Shown: positions 22,085 through 33,269, counted from the stretch's first letter. The stretch is 64,000 nucleotides of DNA from Linnemannia schmuckeri (GCA_029449235.1 JANATG010000001.1:2542001-2606000), one strand, 5' to 3'. Notes: generated from the letters alone by a model not told the origin. A program made the numbers and translations.

Positions 22085-23977
22085 ATGAAACGCCTCTTCA
22101 ACCAATTGCTCCAGAAACCACCCGCCACACAAGTCATCAGCATCCCTCCTACAACGTCAACAAAGACATTATCCCCCCTCGACATCCCCCTTATCCTCGA
22201 CCTTGTCTTCTCCTATCTCAACGACCACATCCTCCGCTACAAAGTCGCCCTCGTCTGCCGACAATGGTTCCTTCACCACCAGAACCGCTTCTCCAGGACG
22301 ATTGCCTTTAGCGACTTTTGGTCCGAGAAACAAGTGGCGCACTTTTTAACAAAGCTGCCAGGTGCGGGACGACTAGAGTGTGTGCTCAATTTTGACTCGC
22401 TCCGAGGGATCGACACCGTCAACATCAGGGCGGTTCTTGCGCGGTATCAGAGGGACTATCAGACGCGGTTGGAGCAAATGGATCAGGTTGAAATCCTCAA
22501 ACGCAAGCCGACACTGTATAGTTTCGGCTCGCTGAAGGCCATCAGCATTTATGTGGCGATTCAATACGACACAACCATCGACTCGATCCCGTTTCCACCA
22601 TCCTTGACCAGCCTAGAGTTGACATTTGTGTACTCGCGGTCGAACGGAGAAAGCTTAGGCAAGATTATGAGGACGTGTCCTCTGCTCGAGGTCTTGTCTA
22701 TGGAAGTGGAAGAGCGAACGGGTCAGCCTTTATCGTGGATCACCCTGGAGCAGGAACACCAACCTAAACCATTACCCCTTCAGCACCTCAAGCTTCGGAA
22801 TGTCAGTTTTGCGCAGGCTGACCTCGAGAACCTCTTGTCGTTCACCCCACAGATCAAGTCCCTCAAGCTGATAGGGTTGAATACACGTCTCGACCCAGAG
22901 TATGACTGGACAAGGCTTTTGGAGCATCTGAAGGCGCTACGCATCACCCTCGAGGATGTCTACTTTTTTGAGTATGGACAACAATCGCACCTGGATATTT
23001 CGCCGCGTCTGCGCGAGATCTGCCCTACAGCTTGGGATTGGACACTGTGGGCTCCCGACGTGACACCTTCCTTCTTACAAGAGTTGACTCTCCGGACCAG
23101 CTTTGTGACGACCTTGGAGTTGTTCTGGAAACCAAGGAACTCTGACTATGCGCCACAATGCTGCTCCAGTGAGCTCGAGCACGCTCCACGCCTTATTCAC
23201 AAATACCTCTGCACCTCATCCCAGCTCGTTCACCTCAGGTCCTTAAAGACTGTCATCCGACCCGAGTTCATGGATTTGTTCAACAGACGCGACTCCTACG
23301 CCGATCCTCAGGACCAACCAACCACATCCCCTCTCCCAGCTTTATGGCTGTGTCGAGGTTTGAAGACGCTGCATGTCGAGCTCCATGGCAGACATTGCAG
23401 TCGGATTTTTTTTGGATACGTCTCGCGCGTGCTGCCACAGCTCGAAGAGCTCTTTGTCCACATACCCCAAGTGTGCAAGCCTCACGAGGACAGCCCGTTT
23501 ATATACCCGGTTATGCATGTGCACTTGCAAGGAGGACTCTGCCTGTTATCTCGACTGAAGTATCTTCGGAGGTTGAGGGTGGCTTCAGCTAGTCATCAGT
23601 ATGGGGTGACGAACGGATGCAGTAAGATGGAGCTCAACTGGATGCTCCCCTCTGGGCGCAGGGACAAGTTCAAGAGACAAAGGCGGGCTGAAATGGGGAA
23701 ATGGCGGATGATGAGGGACGAGGAGGATCAAAGAGAGACGATGCTACCGTCTCGGCAACAGCTACCAAGGATCGAAAGGGAGGCGGATGCCGAGATTTGG
23801 GCGCAGCTACGCAACCTTGGGCTTTTGTTGGATGTGGAGGAGGTGGTGAAGGAGATTGATTCTGGAGGTTTTGAACCTTTGCCGTCACTCGAGAGATTAT
23901 CTTTCTCGTTGATCACGCCAGAGATGAAACATCCGGAGGCGGAACTGAAGAATGTTTTCCGGAAAAAGAAGAAGTGA
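22085..23977 (+). CDS. F-box-like/LRR protein, 630 residues, tail type B
   Basis: Single exon. The ATG at 22085 gives MKRLFNQLLQK, matching the starts of the other plus-strand copies; the frame runs further upstream but is leader. The F-box-like domain is at residues about 35-75 (LSPLDIPLILDLVFSYLND ... VALVCRQWFLHHQNR). LRRs follow (LTSLELTF, LLEVLSMEV, LQHLKLRNV, IKSLKLIGL), then FFGYVSRVLPQLEELFVHIP, LNWMLPSGRRDKFKRQRR, and the tail LRNLGLLLDVEEVVKEID with LPSLERLSFSL. It is the best intact reference for the plus-strand subfamily (copies at 25.5, 30.8, 33.3 and 35.7 kb). Conserved Trp of CRQW is present here, unlike in three broken copies. Confidence 0.87.
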   Translation: MKRLFNQLLQKPPATQVISIPPTTSTKTLSPLDIPLILDLVFSYLNDHILRYKVALVCRQWFLHHQNRFSRTIAFSDFWSEKQVAHFLTKLPGAGRLECVLNFDSLRGIDTVNIRAVLARYQRDYQTRLEQMDQVEILKRKPTLYSFGSLKAISIYVAIQYDTTIDSIPFPPSLTSLELTFVYSRSNGESLGKIMRTCPLLEVLSMEVEERTGQPLSWITLEQEHQPKPLPLQHLKLRNVSFAQADLENLLSFTPQIKSLKLIGLNTRLDPEYDWTRLLEHLKALRITLEDVYFFEYGQQSHLDISPRLREICPTAWDWTLWAPDVTPSFLQELTLRTSFVTTLELFWKPRNSDYAPQCCSSELEHAPRLIHKYLCTSSQLVHLRSLKTVIRPEFMDLFNRRDSYADPQDQPTTSPLPALWLCRGLKTLHVELHGRHCSRIFFGYVSRVLPQLEELFVHIPQVCKPHEDSPFIYPVMHVHLQGGLCLLSRLKYLRRLRVASASHQYGVTNGCSKMELNWMLPSGRRDKFKRQRRAEMGKWRMMRDEEDQRETMLPSRQQLPRIEREADAEIWAQLRNLGLLLDVEEVVKEIDSGGFEPLPSLERLSFSLITPEMKHPEAELKNVFRKKKK

Positions 23978-25476
23978 GAGGCCCTGGTAGTAACCCATCT
24001 GCAATAATAAAAAAAGAATGGTCGCATATTTCGAAAAAGACAACATTAAAAAAAAAAAAAAAGAAACGAGAGCAGCTATTTGTAGCGCAACCCATGTCCG
24101 AGCGGTGGTCCTCGTTTTCTTTTCTTCCTTTCTTCATACTTCGCAGGAGGATGGTTCTTCTAGTGCTAGACTTTGGAAGACATGCAGGAGTCCTTGCTTT
24201 TTGGTGACCTCCTCCTTCCTCCCGTTCTTTCAAAATCTTTGCTCAACTGATTGAAGGGAATCGAACGTTTTGTCTTTTGGATCTTTGGGATTAATAGACA
24301 TCAGCCCCGCTTCCCTTCCTTCCGAACCAGCACCGACCGTTCTTTTTTTTTTTACTCAAATGCACCCAGTTTCGAGCCGCTTTGACCCGATTTGACCCGT
24401 TTTGTAATATTTGGAGGATCATATCCCTCACGTCAAAAAAAACATAGTTTTCGAAAACATCTAAATAGATGACATATTACAAATCGTGTCAAATTGTGTC
24501 AACTGTGTCAAATCGTGCCAAACTAATATTTTTCGACATTTTTTCCCACTTTCTGATCTTGATGGCGTGGAAAGGATGGGATAAGGGAAAAGGAGGGAGA
24601 AGCAAGAGAGAGCAAATGAGAGAAAATCAAGGGAGGGGAAGGGGAAGCAGGGATGATGCTATTGAAAATAAGGAAGCGAGGCCATGATACTTTTCGGACA
24701 CAATGGTACCCTAGTTTCCATCCAAAGAAGATTGGCGTTCAACAAGAGTCGATCACCTTCCAGGCACCACACCATCTGCCCCGACCTTGATCTCGTTCTC
24801 TTACCGACACGGTGCTTGTGCTCCTGGCGGAAAGGAAAATTTGGACGAAAAATACGGGTGAGCGTAGAGGAAAAAGTGATGAGGACCAACCTCTCTATCG
24901 CTGCTCCTGCAGCTCGCATGGATCATTCTGCTGGAGATATACATTCACATAAAAAAGAAGCCGTGTCCTCCGTTGCGAGATTCAAATTGAGTAAAAAAGG
25001 AAAAAGCTAAGAGAGGAAATTGGCAGGGAAGGAGGGTAGGATACATTGGATCAAAAAGCCTCCGAGTCTTTGTAAAGTTGAAAAGGTTTCTACTTTTTCT
25101 GGGAAGCAACATCAATTTCCCGTTCGGAATTCTGTTCCAGGACTACGGCTAGAAAATAAATAACAGTCATTTGCCTGTTTTCTGTTCTTGCCTGACTATT
25201 TGTGTGTTTGAGTGTTTGTTTGCAATTATGACACCCGCCTGCATGCATGTGTCCCCCCCCCAAAAAAAAAAAGTTCATTTTTATACGTTCTTCTGGACCC
25301 TTGAATGCTGGCGTAAATGCTCTCTGTTCATGTTTAAAAGCAGCGTTTGTATTCGTCCCACATTCTTTTCTCATTTTCCCTCGTCCGCGCACTTTTACAC
25401 CTCTTTTTCATTTTTCACATTCTACCAATCCTCATATACAACCACCTTAGAAGCACCTCACATAAAAACAGCAGGG
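23978..25476. other. Intergenic with a foldback repeat
   Basis: About 1.5 kb without a credible gene. It holds the foldback element at 24,369-24,523, a C10-A11 double homopolymer at about 25,253, and the pyrimidine-rich leader of the pseudogene that starts at 25,477. Confidence 0.5.
24369..24523. repeat. Imperfect foldback (MITE-like) element built of TTTGACxCG units
   Basis: The left arm has two TTTGACCCG units and ends ..TTTTGTAATAT. The right arm, read on the other strand, has several TTTGACACG-like units and ends ..ATTTGTAATAT, so arms of about 45 bases pair around a loop of about 60 bases. The loop itself has the palindromes GTTTTCGAAAAC and CATCTAAATAGATG. I see no clear target duplication, so the transposon nature is inferred. 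Confidence 0.55.
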
Positions 25477-26410
25477 ATGGTACACCATCTTCTCGACCGC
25501 CTCATTAAGAAGGTACCACCAACCGCAGAACCGGCACCTCAGCCTCCTCATATCATACCCCTCCTCTACATCCCAGAAATCCTCCGCCTCTTCTTCTCTC
25601 ACCTTGGTACCCGTACCATCCGTACCTCCATCGTCCTAGTCTGTCGCCAATGATATCCCTCAATCACAACCTCCTCCTCCGCGAAGTCAACTGGCTTTAT
25701 TCATGGGAAATTCCAAGGAAGAAGGAGGCCATTCGCAAGTTGCCGAGTGCTAGTCGATTCTGTTGTTACCTTACTGTTGACCGAACGCTGGAATAGTATC
25801 CAGGAAGATTTAATATCCGGAAGGTACTTGGAGGGCTTGAAGATTATTACCAGAAGTAAATGAAGCTCAGGGATCAGGGTTCTGTCAGCATTGACCACAA
25901 CTGGTACGAGAACATTTTTGGGACGCGGCCGGTATTGACAACGACGCTATATGAGCTTTCGCCACTGAGAGAGTTGGAGTTGTACATTTAGTTCTTGAGC
26001 GGTCGATCGATTAAAACTTTTCCATTGCCTTCGTCATTATCCAAGCTGAACATTCGGGCCGGGAGCTCGCATCATCATGCCGCGATTGATCTGAACAGAA
26101 TTCTAAAAATTTGTCCTTTGTTGGAGTCTTTCTGCGCGAAGACGCATTCGGTCCCTAGTGTTACCTTGACATGGGGCGAGCACCTTGATTCCTCCACAGC
26201 AGAACCGCAGCCACAACCACCTCCACTCCGCCTTCGATCGTTGGTTCTTTGGAGCGCTTCATTTGCCCAAGCCTATCTCGAGAACCTATTACCTCACGCA
26301 CCCAACCTCAAGGAGCTCAAGTTGAAGGCCATGATGTGGTTCGGTAGCGGGAAATATGACTGGACACGACTCTCTACATGCCTATGCACCAACAATATAA
26401 TCCTCGACAG
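25477..26410 (+). pseudogene. F-box-like/LRR paralogue, 5' half, truncated
   Basis: The ATG at 25477 (MVHHLLDRLIKK) and the F-box-like domain are intact up to VLVCRQ, where the Trp codon is TGA (25,651-25,653). A one-base shift follows, after which LNHNLLLREVNW is readable, and further stops interrupt the LRR part. From about 26,180 to 26,410 it closely follows the intact gene at 35.7 kb (NLKELKLKAMMW, DWTRLSTCL, NNIILD). At 26,411 the similarity stops abruptly inside the codon after NNIILD and a reverse-oriented piece of another gene begins. A short piece of the C-terminal half reappears at 28,030. Confidence 0.85.
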
Positions 26411-27330
26411 ATACTTGTGGAGCTCGTAGTTTTGGACCAGGATAGCTTCGATGCATTGCTGGGTCACAACGAGTTGATCAAGCATCTCCTGTTGCTTGAT
26501 CAGTATCTGCTCCTCCCTCAACTTGGACTCGGCCTACTCCCGCAACATCTGCTCCTCCATTTCCTTTGACGCAGCTTGCTCCCATAGCAAATGTACCAGC
26601 TGTTCCAGAAGTTGTTGGCGATGGACTGACTGCTGATCGGCTGAATGATCGAGTTGGTGCTGGATGTGAGCAATGTTCAAGGCGATTTCTGTGAGCGCCG
26701 ACATAGGACGAGCGATGAAGACAGATTGGTGAGCGATAATATTACGTGCCGAGATGGAGAGTGATGTGGAGCGCTTAGAGGAGTATGTGAAGGACCGAGC
26801 GAGAGTGCTTGTGTGGACAGCATAGGGTTGCAGAGAGAGATTCGACATCGAAAGTTCCATGCCTTCGTTAGTGAGCAATTGGGGCGGTGGCTTGAATTTT
26901 TCCTTCAGTCTGCGCCATGGTCATGCCAGAGAGACTGCCAGGGGATTCGAAGCGGTCTGAGTAGGGCCGGCAACGATAATGTTGATAGTATTGTTTGGGT
27001 AGTGGGCGATCCTCTGCGGCTTATATCTACACCACAACGAAAGGAAAAAATTACCGCGTAAAGCATGTTGAGTAAATGAACGCGATAGAAACACAGCAGG
27101 CCTTCTGCCTTTACCAATATGTTGTTTTTGCCAAGCGTTGCTTGCTTACGGTTCCTACTTTTGCTAGTTTTCGTCCTCGAGGTAGTTTAGAATTACGTCA
27201 TTAACGTGGAACAGCGAGACCCCAGGGAAGAACTTATGGATATCCGTTACGCGGCCTGTAGGCTTCACCGGAGGTCTTGTCCTTACGCATGGCAATAGAG
27301 ACGGCTGTGTCGCCCTGTCGAAAACGTAGC
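26411..27330 (-). pseudogene. 5' fragment of a second gene family inserted tail-to-tail
   Basis: On the minus strand a first exon reads FRQGDTAVSIAMRKDKTSGEAYR, then a one-base shift, then RVTDIHKFFPGVSLFHVN ... YLEDEN. It matches the 59-residue ORF at 50,974 (FRQGDKVELLAVRNDKTTGK, LVTDIQRVFPGASLFKVK, YFEDEN). The ATG is lost. An intron acceptor TGTGGTGTAG at about 27,017 opens a second exon, YKPQRIAHYPNNTINIIV, followed by a Gln/Glu-rich helical stretch (QLVHLLWEQAASKEMEEQ, KLREEQILIKQQEMLDQLV, AILVQNYELHKY) with TGA and TAG stops. The fragment ends at the junction with the F-box/LRR copy at 26,410. I take this to be the 5' half of a larger protein; its function is unknown. Confidence 0.65.
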
Positions 27331-28335
27331 AAGGGGAGCAAATGTGAAGAGGGAGTTCGAAGGTTGGATGTAAGAGGAGTGTTTGTGGGTTGGTGTGATG
27401 ATAAGGGTGAGTGACTGCAACTGACTGATTAACAAGAAGGGAATGAGCACAAATGGTGAACAAAAATGTTGTGTGTAAAAGTGGAAGCGGGTGGGAGATA
27501 GGGGAAGGGAGAAGGAGAAAGAAGACGGGTGAAGGGCGTTTTCAAAGAAAGAAGGGCAAAAAAGGCGAGCAAAGGTGGTGGTTACAGCCTCTTGCAAGCA
27601 ATAACAAGCATCGTTGCTGTCCAATGGGTGGACTCATGCGCCAAAGACAATGTTGTGTCTGGAAGAAGAAAAAGATGCACTCATAGCATATCTTTAGTCG
27701 CTTTGTTTCCTTGAGCGCCATTGTCTATTTCGTATCCACTCGACGATAGCTCCTTTTCACTCAAAGTCAAACAAGCATAACTCGCATAGCAAAGCGCTGT
27801 CAGTGTCTATAATCTGAAAACGAGATCTTGGATCCCTCAGATCATCGGTTGAGACTGACAGACGCCCTCCTGAAACAAGTATACGTCGTTGTTCCAGGAA
27901 TGATCAATTTGGGTTCGATCCATCGAACATCGCAGCTCAATGAATAAGAATACGCAGGTGAAGAGAACACACCCTCTTCTTTCAACTCGACAGCAAGAGG
28001 ATTGCAAACGCAAGCACATCATCTGCTGTATCGTATTCGGATACATTTCCTACGTTTGCCCCACCCCCGAAGATTTCCAGATCTGTGGTCTCCAAATCAT
28101 GACTAGACCAGAGAAGGAGCAGCGGCGCATGAACAGTATCCTAGAAGATTTAAGAAGGAATGAGGTCCTCTTTTGAAATATAAAAAGTGATATTTGCTGC
28201 GATATAATTGTGTCGATGCAGGTACTAGGGGTGAAGTTCTATAATGAGCAATTTTGCTCTGCCCCTTGCAGCATGTAGATCCTGCCTGCCAATCCTAATT
28301 GAGCGGTAATTGACGTCCCTTAGGTTCTCGTCCGT
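27331..28335. other. Degenerate DNA between gene fragments
   Basis: First about 300 bases are the pyrimidine-rich upstream flank of the minus-strand fragment. The only recognisable coding relic is the F-box/LRR piece at 28,030-28,089. Confidence 0.5.
28030..28089 (+). pseudogene. C-terminal relic of an F-box/LRR copy
   Basis: Reads IVFGYISYVCPTPEDFQICG, matching IVYGCISRVCPLLEDLQICL of the gene at 35.7 kb. Same strand as the truncated copy ending at 26,410, so it is probably the other side of that interrupted gene. Confidence 0.6.
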
Positions 28336-28887
28336 TCACAGCAATGTGGTGCTCTTGCCTTCGATACCCTCACCGGCCTTCGAAAGCTCTACAAGTGCCT
28401 TGCCATCGACTCTCATAGTGTGCCATTCATCCATAACGACCGCACCCAAAGACTTGTAGAACTGAATGCTGGGCTCATTCCATTTCAAGACGGACCATTC
28501 CAACCGACCGCCATTCATCAACTCGACTTCTCTTGCCAGTTCGCTCAAGAGTCGCTTTCCGATACGCTGTCCTCGAGCAGACTCCTTGACAAAGAGATCC
28601 TCGAGATAGATGCCTCCACGACCACGCCAAGTTGAGTAGTTAGTGAAGTAGAGGGCGAAACCGGCTGGTTCGGGAGAAGAGGGCACAAAGGCCAAGAGGC
28701 AAGAGGCGAGGTTCTGGGAGGTAGGGTGAGGGGGTGTGAATCGGAGAGTATTGAGTAAGGACTGTTCGGTAGCCTCTACGGTTGATGCAGGCTCCCGCTC
28801 GTACTTGGCGAGCTCATGAATGAGCGAGAGGATCGAGCCAACGTCTGAAGGGGTGGCTGCGCGGACTGTGACCTTGGAGGGGGACAT
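28336..28887 (-). CDS. GNAT N-acetyltransferase, spermidine/spermine acetyltransferase-like
   Basis: Single exon, 183 residues from the ATG at 28887 (MSPSKVTVRAATPSDVGSIL); a longer frame upstream is rejected because the GNAT fold begins right after this Met. Seen: the N-terminal RxAxxxDxxxIxxLI strand-helix, the LEDLFVKESARGQRIGKRLL core with the RGQRIG acetyl-CoA pyrophosphate loop, and WNEPSIQFYKSLGAV near the C-terminus. This motif order (YLEDLFV, then WNxPSIxFYxxxGA) is typical of diamine/thialysine acetyltransferases, which acetylate polyamines or related amines with acetyl-CoA in the cytosol. Substrate is inferred. It is an intact single-copy-type gene between broken accessory genes. 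Confidence 0.88.
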   Translation of the reverse strand: MSPSKVTVRAATPSDVGSILSLIHELAKYEREPASTVEATEQSLLNTLRFTPPHPTSQNLASCLLAFVPSSPEPAGFALYFTNYSTWRGRGGIYLEDLFVKESARGQRIGKRLLSELAREVELMNGGRLEWSVLKWNEPSIQFYKSLGAVVMDEWHTMRVDGKALVELSKAGEGIEGKSTTLL

Positions 28888-29669
28888 TTTTTTTGTGGAG
28901 AAAAGAGAAAAAAAAGGATAGGAATGGGCGTTGTCTTCCAGGGGTCGTGATTCATAAAGAATCGTCGCATGAGTGACGTAATTTTCGGACATTAGGTGAC
29001 TGGCCTTACCTTATTAAGGGTATCTACACAGGGGTATGAACTTGCTGCGCTGATCAATTTTTTTTTTGTGGGAAAAGTAATGTAGTTCCAGGAAGAAGGA
29101 AGAAAAAACTGCAAAACCTCTAGTTTACTTTTTGATCGCACTTGCGCGCTTTCATGTGTGTACTTCACATAGCAAAAGTCCTTCTGCTCGTCTATATAAA
29201 CAATTTCACACTGCTACAAAATCGGCGGCTCTTTTTTCGGATACGGTGATGTCTCTGTAGTCTAGTTAGTCGCACCTTTACTGCAGTATTTGTAGTGCAC
29301 CGAGGATCGCTTGTTTTATTCTTTGCCTCTTTTCATGTTTCACGTATTGCTAAGACACAGAGTAGTTGAACTGACGAGTGTTTTTTTGGTGCATCACAGA
29401 CTCGTATTCTCTTTATTCGATACCGGTTGAAGGTATTACAGTTACCCTACAATCCTGTATACGAATCCCGGCTTCCTGCAAGGACATCTTGCTGAAATTA
29501 CCTGGTTACTGGGAATGAATTCTCTGATCAATCAGATGCGATCAGCACGGGAGACGCGCTGAACATAAAGTAATTTATGACCGAAATATCCCATTTCAAT
29601 ATCCCTGCAGTAAAAAAGAGATTCTTAAATATGTTTGCTTTATGATGTTCCAAAAATGGGGTGAAGTAC
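28888..29669. other. Intergenic, GNAT promoter and AT-rich DNA
   Basis: Upstream of the GNAT gene, then AT-rich sequence with no supported gene. A tRNA-like impression at 29,250-29,480 did not hold up. Confidence 0.5.
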
Positions 29670-30215
29670 CAAGGGACTTTGAGCGCAGTAACCGCCGGTG
29701 CCTGCGTGGAAAGTCGCGAAAGGAATTCCTTGGCGGTAATGCTGGACTTGAAGGGAACTATGGCTTTGGCAAGTTGGGGATCCAAGGCGCCACCATTGGT
29801 CTCGACACACTGCAGGAATGACGACATGGTGGTCTCGCAGTAGAGCTGATGGTAATGATGAAGGTAAGCCTACTTGATATTTCGAACGTTCCTCTTGGAC
29901 TCGTATGTATACCACGAACAGAAATACAAAAGAGGCCGTAAAAAGAGTCAGTAAACTTAAGAACTCAAGTAACAAAAAATAAAGCCGCAGTGCTTATCAA
30001 GTGTTTTGTTGGTGGTGGTGATCCAGTGTATGCATATCCTTCTTACTCTTGTTCTCAAAGTAGTGAAGATGCACTTCATTGAACTTGAACTCAAAGGTGC
30101 CAAGAATGTCTTCGGATATAGGTAAAACGACTGTAGAGTTTACCAGTGGCCTTGGCTTCGCGGATAGCGTTAGATACAACGATATCGCTTTAACGGGGGC
30201 TTGGTGAGGTGTCAT
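29670..30215 (-). pseudogene. Mosaic fragment: short N-terminal module followed by LRR-family exon
   Basis: From the ATG at 30215 (MTPHQ) the strand carries a third copy of the N-terminal module: DIVVSNAIREAKATGKLYSRFTYI, a one-base shift, then GTFEFKFNEVHLHYFENKS. A possible donor GTAAGA follows. At about 29,872 an acceptor-like AAGTAG opens AYLHHYHQLYCETTMSSFLQCVETNGGA ... LSTQAPAVTALKV, matching the broken LRR gene at 38-39.3 kb (CLHHYYQVYRG, MASFLQCVETIGGA, LSIQAPAVIAFKV). Similarity stops at about 29,670 and the frame drifts into unrelated sequence. So the module that precedes YKPQRIAHYP at 27 kb precedes a different family here. Confidence 0.65.
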
Positions 30216-30807
30216 AGCTGTCGACTGTGTTCCGGTGTTGGCGGTGAATGAGGTTGTGTAATCCAGGGTGTTTGATGATGAGAAGTGAGTGTAACGGATT
30301 GCTTAATAACAGAAGAATGAGCAAGAGGGATGGATGTGAGTGGATGAGAGGTGAAAGAAAAAAAAGGGCAGTAAAAAAACAAGGACGACAGCGACAACAA
30401 CATGAATCGTGGAGCCAAGCGGAAAAAGAGAAGGACAATTATGCGGGGAAATTATTGTGCAGCCTCCTTGTTGAAATATGATTGATCAGGGCATCATGCT
30501 GCAGCAAAATAGGAAAAAAAACGCGGCCATTATTTGATGTGGTTTGCGGATTACCGTTATTTTTTCAGACCCTTTGCTTTTAACAAAAAAAAGGGCGATA
30601 TTAGTGCGACGATCATTCGGTCGATTTTGTCCTTTTTTGTTCTTTGGTATCTGTGGCGGGAAACAGTTGCCATCTTGCTCTTGCTGCACTTTGCCATCTC
30701 CATCTCCCGCTGATATTTTTGTATCGAATTTTTTATCTTCTGTCCATTTTTCTTTCTGTCTTCTCCCTCCTTATTCTCCTCCTTTCCCACATTCACCACA
30801 CCACAAG
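30216..30807. other. Intergenic between divergent pseudogenes
   Basis: Pyrimidine-rich leaders of the minus-strand mosaic fragment and of the plus-strand F-box/LRR copy that starts at 30,808. No gene seen. Confidence 0.5.
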
Positions 30808-32864
30808 ATGCCACTACGCACCCTCATGCGCCTTTTTCAAAGGACACAGTCATCAACCACGCACAAAGCGTTAGCGCCCCTTGACATTCCCGAGATTCTC
30901 GAACTCATCTTTGCATACCTCGACGATCATACCATGTGCCTTTTTGTTGGTCCTGTCTGTCAACTATGTCACTTCATGAACCAGAACCGCCTTTTGAGGG
31001 AAGTCGCTTGATGGCAGGACTGGAAACCTGTTAGAAAGGAGAGCGCACTGCGCAGACTGACTGAGGCTGGTCGACTCCATCACTACCTCGCCATTGACAG
31101 GGTGTGGGAGCATAGCGATGATGACAAGCATATGGTGCTTCGCTCTCTGGAATCAGGATATCAGATGCATTGGAGCAGGGGAGCTAAGTTGCCGCAGTTG
31201 GCAGTGACAACAACAGCAATAATGTATCATGCCAACAGGCGATAGCAAGAACACCAGTATCAACAACACTCTACGATTTCACTCCTCTGAAAGAAATGGT
31301 TCTGAGGATTTTGCTTCTATGGCAGCCGTTGGATCGACACTCTTCCCTTTTCGACGTCACTCACCAACTCGACCATTAAGATCGAATACTCATACTACTT
31401 GATTTCAACCTCAGCAGCCTTCTGAGGAGATGTCCGCTACTGGAGTTTTTCTCAGCAGAGACGCAGAGTATCCCAGGAGTAGCCTTAAATTAGAGCGACC
31501 CGTTCAACTCTATAACGGCAACAGAAGCACAGCCACTCCGTCTTTGGTCGTTGGTTCTTTGGAGCGTCGATTTTGCCCAGCATCATCTCAAAAATCGCAT
31601 GTTTCGCACACCCAACCTCAAGGATCTTAAGCTCATAGGGATGATTAGATCTGACGGCATAAAGTACGGCTAGGCTCGACTCTTCCTCTGCCTACACACC
31701 AACATCACCCTCGATAGAGCACACTTCTCAAACTATAGGACACCAATGTCGACCGAGGTAACCGAACTGCTCTTACAGGGGTCTTCTCTTCTCGTTCTTC
31801 AGAACAAATACTTTAGGCGCTGGATGTGACGCCACAGCTCTTGCAGAGAGTGCTACTCCAACCTGCAATAAGTACCCTGACGTATTTGGAACTCTGTTGG
31901 AAGCTGACCTCGGAACATTCGCCCAGCGTGTGCTGCACTGAGGATCTTGCCGATGTCCAGAACATATCCACCAATTCCTTTGCGACTCTGACCAACTTGT
32001 CCACCTAACAACTCTCAAGGCTGCAGTGCGCCTCGAGGATTTTGAGCTCTTTAGTCGAGGAGGCTACATCAACTTACACAGAGACCTGACCGAGATCCTA
32101 GAGGAGCACCTCCCTGAGGACCCATCTTCCACATCTTCTCAACTCCCTCGAACAATCTGGTGATGCAGAAACCCCCGCACCATCCATATAACCCTCCACG
32201 CCCCAGGCCACCATCGCCTCCAACACCCTATCCACAGGCGAATCATTTTTGGTTACATCTCTCGTGTCTGCCCACTCCTCGAACATCTCCAGATTTCTGT
32301 CCCACAAACGCAGCAAATGTCAATCCCGTGCCAACCATCGATTGTACTACACAGATTTCCACCTAAGACTCAAAAGTGGGTTCGTACTACTGGTCGACTG
32401 GAGTATTTGCGGAGTCTGAGGGTGTGGTCAAAGTTCGCGAATATGACTTCGGGTTACAAACAGTGGGAGTTGAATTGGATGATACCTTCGGGGAGAATAG
32501 TTTTCTGCCGAGGTAGCGGAGGCGGAAGGCGGTGCGGATGACTGAGGACACATTGGAAGCAGATCGATTACCTCAATACGTACAGGATATGGAAGAAGAA
32601 TCAAAAAATGGCAGCAACAAAAGCAACAACGACGGGGGAGGCATTTCTGCTATGAGAACAGATACCGAGATCTTGAGGCAACTTCGAAACTTAGGGCTCT
32701 TGCTGGATGTGGAAGAGATGTTAGAGGAGATAGAAAAGATGAAGAAGTTTCGACCGCTGCCGGCGCTCGAGAAGTTGTCGTTTAGTTTGCCAATCATGAA
32801 ACGACCAGAGGACGAGATCAGGTATCTGTTTCCAAGTAGACTGGAGAAGTGGCAAAATAACTGA
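30808..32864 (+). pseudogene. F-box-like/LRR paralogue, full length but degraded
   Basis: The ATG at 30808 gives MPLRTLMRLFQR and the F-box-like domain (LAPLDIPEILELIFAYLDD, MNQNRLLREV). In place of CRQW it reads CQLC, and a TGA follows at 31,009. Many later stops and shifts occur, but the order is kept: DVTPQLLQ-like region near 31,820, FGYISRVCPLLEHLQI near 32,250, LNWMIPSGR near 32,475, and the full type B tail LRQLRNLGLLLDVEEMLEEI with LPALEKLSFSLPIMKRPEDE ending at a TGA at 32,864. Length matches the intact gene at 35.7 kb. Clearly non-functional as a full protein. Confidence 0.87.
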
Positions 32865-33269
32865 GTTGAGTAGTCAAAAAAAATAAAGCTGGATACAGTT
32901 ACTGAGGCATAGATGGTACGAAAATCAACGGCAAAAAAAAAGCGTTGTTCCTTTTTGTTGATCATCACGGAAATGGGAAGAGGATGAGCAAATGACACTC
33001 GTACCTGAGGGCATCATAGTCGCATGTTGAACACGATGACGAGCCAATCTTCTGGATGAGCCTTGAAGGTCTCGTGATCCTGTCTTGTAAACCTTGGGAC
33101 AGGTCCGACATCGTTGTTATATGCCATGGAGCATAAACCCTTCCGAAAATTCGGCCCTCCTTGCGGCAAAAGCCGTCTCTGTTTCCCATGGAGTGAGTTT
33201 TTTCCAACCGGTGTTTTTTTTCGTCTTCTTTTTCTCTCATCTGCTTTCCTTTCTCCACCACTGCCGCCG
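32865..33269. other. Short intergenic spacer
   Basis: About 400 bases between two plus-strand F-box/LRR pseudogenes; the last part is the pyrimidine-rich leader of the second. Nothing else seen. Confidence 0.5.

Noticed and set aside
29250..29480. tRNA-like pieces (GTAGTCTAGTTAGT and ACGAATCCCGGC)
   Set aside because: The two pieces are about 200 bases apart and no acceptor stem or complete T-arm can be paired.
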